Source of the DNA: Sinotaia quadrata | Lineage: Eukaryota > Mollusca > Gastropoda > Architaenioglossa > Viviparidae | Length of the DNA stretch: 64,000 bases | Direction: 5' to 3' | Assembly: GCA_028829895.1 (NCBI GenBank) | Contig: CM054182.1 | Coordinates: 90,296,546-90,360,545, forward strand | Part shown: positions 57,180 through 64,000 of the stretch, one piece after another | How positions within the stretch are numbered: the stretch's first letter is position 1 | How the letters are laid out: the number at the start of each line of letters is the position of its first letter | The notes under the pieces: model-generated | What the model saw: the letters and a program-made list of their open reading frames with translations, nothing else | Told to the model about the DNA's origin: nothing | Database searches by the model: none | Program-made: the position numbers and the translations under genes

Positions 57180-60100
57180 AACATCTTTCCCACTTTCTCT
57201 CTAGCTCTCTAACTTTCTCTCACTAACACACACACTCTCCAACTCTGTCTCATAGCCTGACCTTGAAGACATGGAAGAACTGTCGGATATGAGATCCGAG
57301 CTGAGGGAGCGTGTTCAGACCATAATGACCAAGGTCAACGATTATCGCAGCTCTTTTGACAACTATGCCTACCTGTGGGTGGATGACCGCAATGAGTTCA
57401 TGCGACAGTTCCTCTTGTACAACCACGTGCTGACTGCTGAAGAGATCGAGGCCCATGCGGATGAAGGAGTGCCTGAGAGTCCACCGACGCTTGCCCAGTT
57501 CAAAGAACAGGTGAGATGACTAGCTGTTACAACTGTAGCATGCGAACTGTACAAAATATTGTAGAGAGCTTGTTCAAGTGTATCACTGGGTTGGAATTGT
57601 AGAGAGCATGTGCAAGCCTGTCATTTGGTTGGAAGTGTAGAGAGCTTGTACAAGTTGGGTTGGAATTGTTGAAAACTTGTACAAGTCTATATTTGGCATG
57701 AATTGTAGAGAACATGTACAAACCTGTCGTTGGGTTGGAATTGTAGATAGCATGTATAAATCTAACCTTAGGTTTGAATTGTAGAGAGCTTGTGCAAGTC
57801 TTTCGTTGGTCTGAATTGTAGAGAGCTTGTACAAATTTGTCGTTGGGTTGGAAATGATGGAGAACTGGATGTTCGGGAAATAGAGGCACCAACCTCCAGC
57901 TGAGTTGTGGGGTCAAGGCCAATTCAGATCAGTGGGATTTTTCAAATTAACATTCCCTTTTGATCGTTGACACCAGGACGAACTTGTGAGCTATAAAACA
58001 CTTAAGAAATTTTATAACATAAATCTCTAATACAAATCCATATGAATTTTTAACAAAATCATTATTGTTATTTACGCAATAATCATAATCACCAAAGTGT
58101 TTCGAAATTGATTTATAATAGAAGTGTAAACTGTGTTTGTACTTTTTTACACAAAGACACAAATATAAGTTAACTATGACCAGAAATTATAAAAGAATTT
58201 CGCACATAGTTTATTGTTTTGGGTCTAGATTGATACGTATGAGAGAATATATCAGGAAGCTGATGTCATTGAGCCAGTCACAGTCTTCGACTTCTGGTTC
58301 CGAGTAGATGCCAAGCCATTCAAGCAAGCCCTCCTGAACATCATCAAACGATGGAGCTTTATGTTCAAGCAGCATCTTATTGATCACGTCACCAACAGGT
58401 GAGGTTTCGAACACCATTTCCTTGTCGTAAAAGTGTGGGCATTTTCATCATTTCATTAATGGAACACAAATAGGGGATACTTTCAAAAGCGGCACCTCGG
58501 GTGTTTGTACAGCTCATCATTTAGATCACTTTATGTCAATCCACCATCAGATTGCCATTAATTAATTGCACCATTAGAACACATTCTGTCAATCTACCAT
58601 CAGATTGCTATTAATTAATTGCACCATTAGGTCAAATCCTATCTCCCATCAGTCTCTTTGTGTTCCATTCCATATCTACCCATTTATTTTAACTATACAA
58701 TCCGTATCATCTGTCAACCCAACTGGGTGAATTTTAGCGTACACTTGTGTGAATAAGTGTACATATGTTCAAGAGCAGATCATCGATTGTTAAGAGGTAA
58801 CCCTATCGTTTGCACATTATCATTAGCTTGAAAGAGCTAGCCGATTTCATCAAGAAGACAGACGCTGGACTACAAAAGGAGGTGCGTGAGGGTGACTACG
58901 AGGGCCTGGTCTTTGTCATGGGTAACCTGGGGGCCGTCAGAGAGCGCCAGGCAGCCACAGACGAGATGTTTGACCCTCTCAAACAGACCATTGAACTCCT
59001 CAAAACTTACGATCAGGAGATGCCAGAAGAAGTTCACATGCAATTACAGGTTAGAATTCTTTTCTAAAATAATAAATGTGACATTTTTTGTATTAAGATG
59101 CCATCAATGACTTTTAACGTTTGAGAAACTGAGAATAATGCGCGTTATTAGATTAATAAAAATTATAATGCAATGGTAGAGTAATCTTTATCATTGACGA
59201 ATGACAGCAAATGATGTTATCATTAAAATTGAAAACGTTGTATAGCTGTATTAAATCCAAATAAATTATGGATCAGTAGCATTCGTCATGACAAATTTAT
59301 GTCACTGACTTAAGAATACAATGAGTTTACCTATTGATGTATGAAACACTTGTTTATCTAACGGACAGAGACTATTGATGTATGAAAAACGTGTTTCTCT
59401 AACGGACAGAGGCTATTGATGTATGAAAACATGTATCTAATAGATGCCTATTGTTCTTTTTTCATTTGCCACTTAACTTTGTTTTTGGTTGAGCGTGCAT
59501 ATCTAAGGATATAATTACATGCTGAAAATCTGACTGTTATACACTTGACAAAAACCTCATAGAGTACTAGTATGAAATACCGTAAAATATTTACTATACA
59601 AGTCACAGATTAAACCTTCTTAATTTATTATTAATTATCTAATTACTATTTCTAGCCATTCATTATTATTTATCTAATTACTATTTCTAGCCATTCATTA
59701 TTATTTATCTAATTTTTACTAACTGCCTAGTTCAAACTAACTTAATATATATAACATATATAAGGCCATTGAATTTTTAAAGTTGATTTCGCCTTAAAAC
59801 AGGAACTTCCAGAGCACTGGAACCACACTAAGAAGATCAGCATAACTGTCAAGCAACAGGTGGCGCCACTGCAGGCTAACGAGGTCGCCAACATTCGCCG
59901 GCGGAGCGCCACCTTCGACGTCAGCCAGCATAAGTTCAGGGAGCGGTTCCGTACCATACCGCCATTCCGATACGACTGTGAACGCCCCTACGTTCTCCTC
60001 GACAGGGTATGAACTCCCTTCCAGAGCTTGTCTTGCAGGCTTTCAGTAGAGCAATCGGAATATTTAGCAAATATGAGAAATAGCAAACAAATCCATTGGA

Positions 60101-61576
60101 TAGCTGTATTTAGTTAGAGTCACTTGCATTATTCGTACGGCATTGCTTAGTAAAAAACAAATATACCACACACCATAGCTATCGACAGGTCCTATCATTG
60201 CATAGTCATTTACACTGTTCATGCGACATTACGAGATAAAATCTGTGTCTAAAGACTTAACCTATACTCGTCCGCCACTTTCATTTTCTTGTTCTTAAAC
60301 AGTTATTTGCACTGTTCCCACGGCTTAACCCTCAAAAACTAGCACAAAGTGAACTACCTTTTAACACAGACACGCTCTTAACACTCAAAAACGGCACAAA
60401 GAGAACTACCATTCATCACAGACATGTTCTTGAGACTCAAAAACGGCACAAAGAGAACTACCATTCATCATAGACATGTTCTTGAGACTCAAAAACGGCA
60501 CAAAACAGCGTTACAAATAGCACTAACACACTACCTAGCAGACAATCATTTGAAAAATATTAAACAGCTGCATATCATAACAAAAGGCAGTGGCTTTATA
60601 TATATATTTTTAATATATATTCCTGATCCCCCCCCCCCCCCCCGCTTCCAACAAACGAGAACTTCTGATGAAAAAAGCTGTATGTGTGGAAAGAAGCGAA
60701 ACCCTACAAACACACTGCAGTGTTAAATAAATTCTGTTTAAAGAATAAATCTCCGCACGTTAGTCATTTTCATTTCATTCATATTCACATGCGACATATA
60801 TAAATACCTACATTTTAATGATTGTGATGTATGCATTCAAACCTTTCATCAAATTGTCTATTTACCTTTTCCTCTAGCATCTTTTAAACTGTAATATATG
60901 CTTGAATTAATTAAAATTTCATATTTTCCTTTAAACAACAACTTTTACTATGACTCCGGCTTTGTAAATACTTTCATGTATGTATCCATTCTACCCTGTG
61001 TGCTTCACGGCTGTAAAGGCTACAAAAATCATTCCACTGCATTGTATGTACAGAACCATGAAGAAATTCAGCACATGGAGAAGGAAATGGCATCATTGCT
61101 GGAATCCGCCGCATTGTTCGAGGTGAACGTGCCAGACTTCAAGCAGCTGAAGCAGTGCCGAAAGGAGATCAAGCTGCTGAAACAGCTCTGGGACTACATC
61201 ATCATTGTCCGCTCGTCCATCGACGACTGGAAGACCACGCCCTGGAAGGAGATCAACGTGGAGCAAATGGACCTGGATTGCAAGAAGTTCGCCAAAGACA
61301 TCAGGGCACTGGACAAGGAGATGCGCGCCTGGGACGCCTACACCGGAGTCGAGAACATCGTCAAAAACATGTTGACGTCACTCAGAGCCGTCAGCGAGCT
61401 CCAGAACCCTGCCATCCGTGACCGGCACTGGCAGCAGCTCATGGTCGCCACCAAGGTCTGTGGGATTCGTTGAGTCTTCTTGTTATTCTTTTGTTCATTT
61501 GATTGTTACTTTCATTATTTCTTTGTTTTACTTACTTAAAATGTTTTGGTCTGTCTGTCCTTTTCTTTTCTTTCCT

Positions 61577-61630
<54 letters not shown>

Positions 61631-63601
61631 TGAGTTGTTTCGTTGGTTCATTCGTTCATTCGTTTGATTCATTCGTTCTTTCAGCCGTTCTTTTGTTTGT
61701 TTCTTTATTGTCTAAATTTACAAAATACAGATTTTCTTATTTAAAGAAATATTGTTTGAATAATTAACAATAGGTTTGATCGTGCTGTTATTAACATCAA
61801 TTGATATTTTAATTATACGAATTCAAAGACCTTCGACCTCACTGCCTTATGCGTGACCTTGACAGGTGCGGTTCGTCATGGACGAGAGCACAACGCTGGC
61901 TGACCTGCTGTCACTCAACCTACACAACTTTGAGGAGGAGGTACGCAACATCGTGGACAAGGCCGTGAAGGAAATGAGTATGGAGAAAGTACTGAAAGAA
62001 CTGAACACCACGTGGTCCACTATGGAGTTTGAGCACGAGAAACACCCACGCAGGGGGATCACCATGCTCAAAACGAGCGAGGAGCTGATAGAAACACTCG
62101 AGGACAACCAGGTGGGCCATCGCGAATCCTCGTGACGTTTCAGATTTTTCCAATGTTGAAGTTATTAGTGGCCAGCATGTGTTCAAGGTCGCTTTTAGGC
62201 AGTTTTAATGCAGTTTTTAACCATATTTTACCGATCTGTTTGTTTCAAGGATTTTAATTTTGTCTTTATTGGTAAATGCATTGAATAATGAATTGTTCTT
62301 ATTAATTTTTTTCTAAGTGTTTAATATCCAAAATAATCGCAAATATATATCTATAAATTTTCGTTCTATCCTTTTTCAGTAGAAAACCTGCTTTATATTG
62401 TAAACATAACTACGTCAAGGTCGTAAACGCGTTTGTATTGTTCACTGAAATCGAAGTACTATTCTTCCGTTTGTATAACATTTCATAGCAGAATCTCTGT
62501 GGATTTTACGTCAATTATGTGTTAGTTGAAATATTCTGTTCATCTTGCTTCACAATTTATTTTCGTCAACTACGTAAATTGTTTGACTTGTGAAGAAATA
62601 TAAGGCAATTTTTCAAATTAACACATAGGCAAATATCATTAGGTATAATTGGAAGCCACTTTATGTAAAATTATAATGGGACAGAGGTGAAATAGCCAAA
62701 GAAAGAAGGCTTTTTAATAGATTGGACCAAACCGAAGACATCTAGTCATTCTCTCTCATATTTGTAATGAATAATTAACACGTGATCAGTCAAAGTTTAA
62801 TTAGATACGGAATATATTACTAAATAATATACAACTATGAGATCTGGCTGAGCTTTATTTTCAATGTCCTCTCCGATACACAGATTGTAAATGTACATTC
62901 TTTTAATAACTCGTTTAATATTTCGTCAGGTGCAACTGCAAAACATGATGTCGTCGAAATACATCGCTCACTTCCTAACTGAAGTGTCATCTTGGCAGAA
63001 GAAACTGTCAACTGCTGACCAGGTCATCACTATCTACATGGAGGTCCAGCGCACGTGGTCCCATCTGGAGAGCATCTTCATCGGCTCAGAGGACATCCGC
63101 AACCAACTGCCCGAGGACTCCAAGCGGTTCGATGGCATTGACACGGACTTCAAGGTTTGCATATTATGATTACGTTTATATTCCACAAGAAACCCGGATG
63201 TTGACACTTCATTCATATATCTTAAATAAAAACTTTGTTAACTTTTGTTGCCATTGCGTTAATACATAAATAAATGTTGATGCGAAACCCACACTTGGCA
63301 ACATATATATTTCCATGTATGTCTATAGCCGTCAAGGTATTGATGACGTAATTTATAAGTCACAATTTGTCTACCTTTGCAGGAACTCGTGGGCCAAGTG
63401 GAGAAAACAAAGAATGTCGTCGACTCGACCAATCAGCCGAAACTGTACGAACGGTTGGAACTTCTGCAAGGTCAATTGGCGTTGTGCGAGAAAGCCCTGG
63501 CCGAATACCTGGAGACCAAGCGACTGGCCTTCCCACGCTTCTACTTCGTCTCATCAGCTGACCTCTTGGACATTCTGTCCAATGGAAACAACCCTGTGTC
63601 T
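44364..63601 (+). CDS. DNAH9/11/17: Axonemal dynein heavy chain, outer-arm beta class (N-terminal 1604 residues, runs off the window)
   Basis: ATP-driven microtubule motor of ciliary and flagellar outer arms. ATG has A at -3 and G at +4. The 23 exons, all phase-consistent, are 44364-44720, 45630-45820, 46456-46648, 47097-47196, 47543-47754, 47936-48169, 48678-48845, 49086-49202, 50282-50547, 51447-51515, 51682-51808, 52421-52676, 53444-53688, 54769-54954, 55746-55892, 57256-57510, 58229-58398, 58827-59049, 59803-60006, 61054-61455, 61866-62111, 62930-63154, 63383-63601. They give 1604 residues, about a third of the usual 4,400-4,500. Motifs such as [18 protein letters not shown] [18 protein letters not shown] and LAFPRFYF are those of the DNAH9/11/17 (sea urchin beta chain) class. 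AAA modules lie beyond the window. The exact human counterpart within the class cannot be decided here. Confidence 0.95.
44932..45000. repeat. TG dinucleotide repeat in dynein intron 1
   Basis: (TG)n with small interruptions. Confidence 0.85.
45236..45319. repeat. Inverted repeat with 20-bp arms
   Basis: Arms 45236-45255 and 45300-45319 are complementary at 19 of 20 positions, with a 44-base AT-rich spacer. A (TA)n run follows at 45333-45357. It could be a hairpin or a very short MITE remnant. Confidence 0.6.
52060..52360. repeat. Degenerate GGAATATGTATTG array in dynein intron 11
   Basis: About ten diverged units containing GTAGGAATATGTATTGT. This is the first minisatellite met after the 24-52 kb stretch that lacks them. 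Confidence 0.75.
53870..54170. repeat. 43-bp tandem array in dynein intron 13
   Basis: About seven copies of CCCATTCAGTGTTAGCTCTT followed by GTATTTAATACTAGTTTTAT and TTA. CATTCAG and CATGCAG variants alternate. Confidence 0.92.
55020..55245. repeat. 28-bp tandem array in dynein intron 14
   Basis: About eight copies of CTGTTCGATCTGTATACGTC plus ATGGACTA, starting roughly 70 bases after the exon 14 donor. Confidence 0.9.
56105..56480. repeat. 40-bp CA-rich minisatellite in dynein intron 15
   Basis: About nine copies of CATGTAATTACACACACATG plus CGGTCACACAAACACATGGA. GTAATTA and GTATTTATC variants alternate. The long open frame across it is a Thr/His-rich repeat translation, not a gene. Confidence 0.92.
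56820..57245 (+). repeat. Branch-point plus pyrimidine-tract array before exon 16
   Basis: Units of CTCTCTAACATCTTTCCCA and variants. I count about 17 CTAAC pentamers, each matching the animal branch-site consensus CTRAY, embedded in continuous pyrimidine sequence that leads to the exon 16 acceptor (AG 57254-57255). Confidence 0.9.
57535..57860. repeat. Degenerate array in dynein intron 16
   Basis: About eight copies of TTGTAGAGAGCTTGTACAAG with TTGGGTTGGAA spacers, length about 38-50 bp, starting about 25 bases after the exon 16 donor. Minus-strand open frames here are repeat translations. Confidence 0.85.
58520..58635. repeat. Two-copy repeat of about 60 bp
   Basis: TCAATC(C/T)ACCATCAGATTGC followed by ATTAATTAATTGCACCATTA occurs twice in dynein intron 17. 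Confidence 0.8.
60345..60500. repeat. Tandem array of about 58 bp in dynein intron 19
   Basis: Three copies of ACTCAAAAACGGCACAAAGA plus GAACTACCATTCATCACAGA and CATGTTCTTGAG. Confidence 0.88.
60628..60643. repeat. Poly-C run of about 16
   Basis: Uninterrupted cytosines in dynein intron 19. Length may be unreliable in assemblies. Confidence 0.9.
61054..63601 (+). other. DNAH9/11/17: Dynein exons 20-23: linker domain (DHC_N2)
   Basis: Residues 1241-1604. [22 protein letters not shown] opens the linker in exon 20, the longest exon here at 402 nt. Exon 21 has [15 protein letters not shown], exon 22 [17 protein letters not shown] and exon 23 [19 protein letters not shown]. In dyneins the linker is the mechanical element that swings across the AAA ring. 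Exon 20 ends at a GTCTGT donor, weaker than consensus. Confidence 0.93.
61550..61635 (+). repeat. CTTT microsatellite in dynein intron 20
   Basis: (CTTT)n on the sense strand, beginning imperfect and becoming pure. Confidence 0.9.
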
Positions 63602-64000
63602 GTAAGTCAGCATTTGTTGGTCGTCTTGTTTTGTTTGTTTCACGCTTTTCAGTACAATCACTATCAGGCTGGGTTTGTTCTCATCAAACGATGAATTTGT
63701 AATCCGTTTCTATGATTTTCTTTTAATATCTATCACCAATTTTTAAGAAGTATAAACCACAGTCATTTATGTATCTAGACTATTATTTAGGTAGCCCATT
63801 CTTGCTTCTTAAGCAGTCACAGGGGTTATCTGTACTTTTGAAGGTGGCCTAGATAAGTTATACTGTTGTAAGTAAGCCATTTTTCCCTTTAAACTGCCAT
63901 TACCGAAACAGCCTGTGAAACCAGTTTAGTGTAATGATAATACAGCAAATACGATTGAGGTATAACTTCTAATTTCACATATTATACTTTAACTGACGTT
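63602..64000 (+). other. Start of dynein intron 23
   Basis: Sequence after the GTAAGT donor at 63602; no further exon seen before the window ends. Confidence 0.75.

Larger units (their letters stand above)
53444..60006 (+). other. DNAH9/11/17: Dynein exons 13-19: distal tail / neck
   Basis: Residues 764-1240. Contains [13 protein letters not shown] (exon 13), a charged heptad-like stretch, then YAYLWVDDR (exon 16), [17 protein letters not shown] (exon 17), [17 protein letters not shown] (exon 18) and [15 protein letters not shown] (exon 19). All are strongly conserved positions in beta-class chains. Introns here carry several minisatellites. Confidence 0.92.

Overview
This is eukaryotic nuclear DNA from an animal, most likely an invertebrate and plausibly a mollusc or other lophotrochozoan. 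The reasons are split genes with GT-AG introns of roughly 0.1 to 4 kb, a ciliary/flagellar motor gene, very abundant minisatellites in introns, and invertebrate-type transposon relics. The taxon is inferred from this gene structure and repeat content only. No search was run; exon borders were read by eye and checked by codon phase.

Three protein genes can be supported. (1) On the + strand from 2593 to at least 21160, eleven phase-consistent exons encode 410 residues: an N-terminal FYVE zinc finger (PI3P/endosome type) followed by armadillo-like helical repeats. Its 3' end is not found. (2) On the - strand from 43670 down to 30483, ten exons encode a complete 538-residue mitochondrial phosphatidylglycerophosphate synthase of the PGS1 type, with both HxK motifs of the phospholipase D superfamily. 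(3) On the + strand from 44364 to beyond the window end, 23 phase-consistent exons encode the first 1604 residues of an axonemal outer-arm dynein heavy chain of the beta class (DNAH9/11/17 type): the N-terminal tail and most of the linker. Genes 2 and 3 are divergent and share a 693-bp intergenic region holding a near-consensus RFX X-box, the usual ciliary-gene element.

Layout: 1-2592 non-coding with minisatellites; 2593-21160 FYVE-ARM gene, its introns full of tandem repeats; 21161-24200 repeats, a possible 25-nt exon and a tRNA-derived SINE-like piece; 24200-30430 an AT-rich gene desert; 30483-43670 PGS1 with two transposon relics in its introns; 43671-44363 divergent promoter; 44364-64000 dynein. 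The minisatellites are dense from 1 to 22.7 kb and from 52 to 64 kb but nearly absent from 24 to 52 kb, where DNA is AT-richer and dynein codons end less often in G or C. The three genes have no obvious joint pathway: one suggests endosomal membrane recognition, one cardiolipin/phosphatidylglycerol synthesis, one ciliary motility.

The most striking observation is that several minisatellites in the FYVE-ARM gene are tandem copies of that intron's own 3' splice site together with the first bases of the following exon (exons 3, 7, 10 and 11, weaker hints at 6 and 8). In the dynein gene a 420-bp array before exon 16 repeats a branch-point-like CTAAC plus pyrimidine tract about 17 times. This suggests that splice acceptors seed or tolerate local amplification in this genome, creating families of decoy acceptors, one of which would add 17 in-frame codons inside the FYVE domain.
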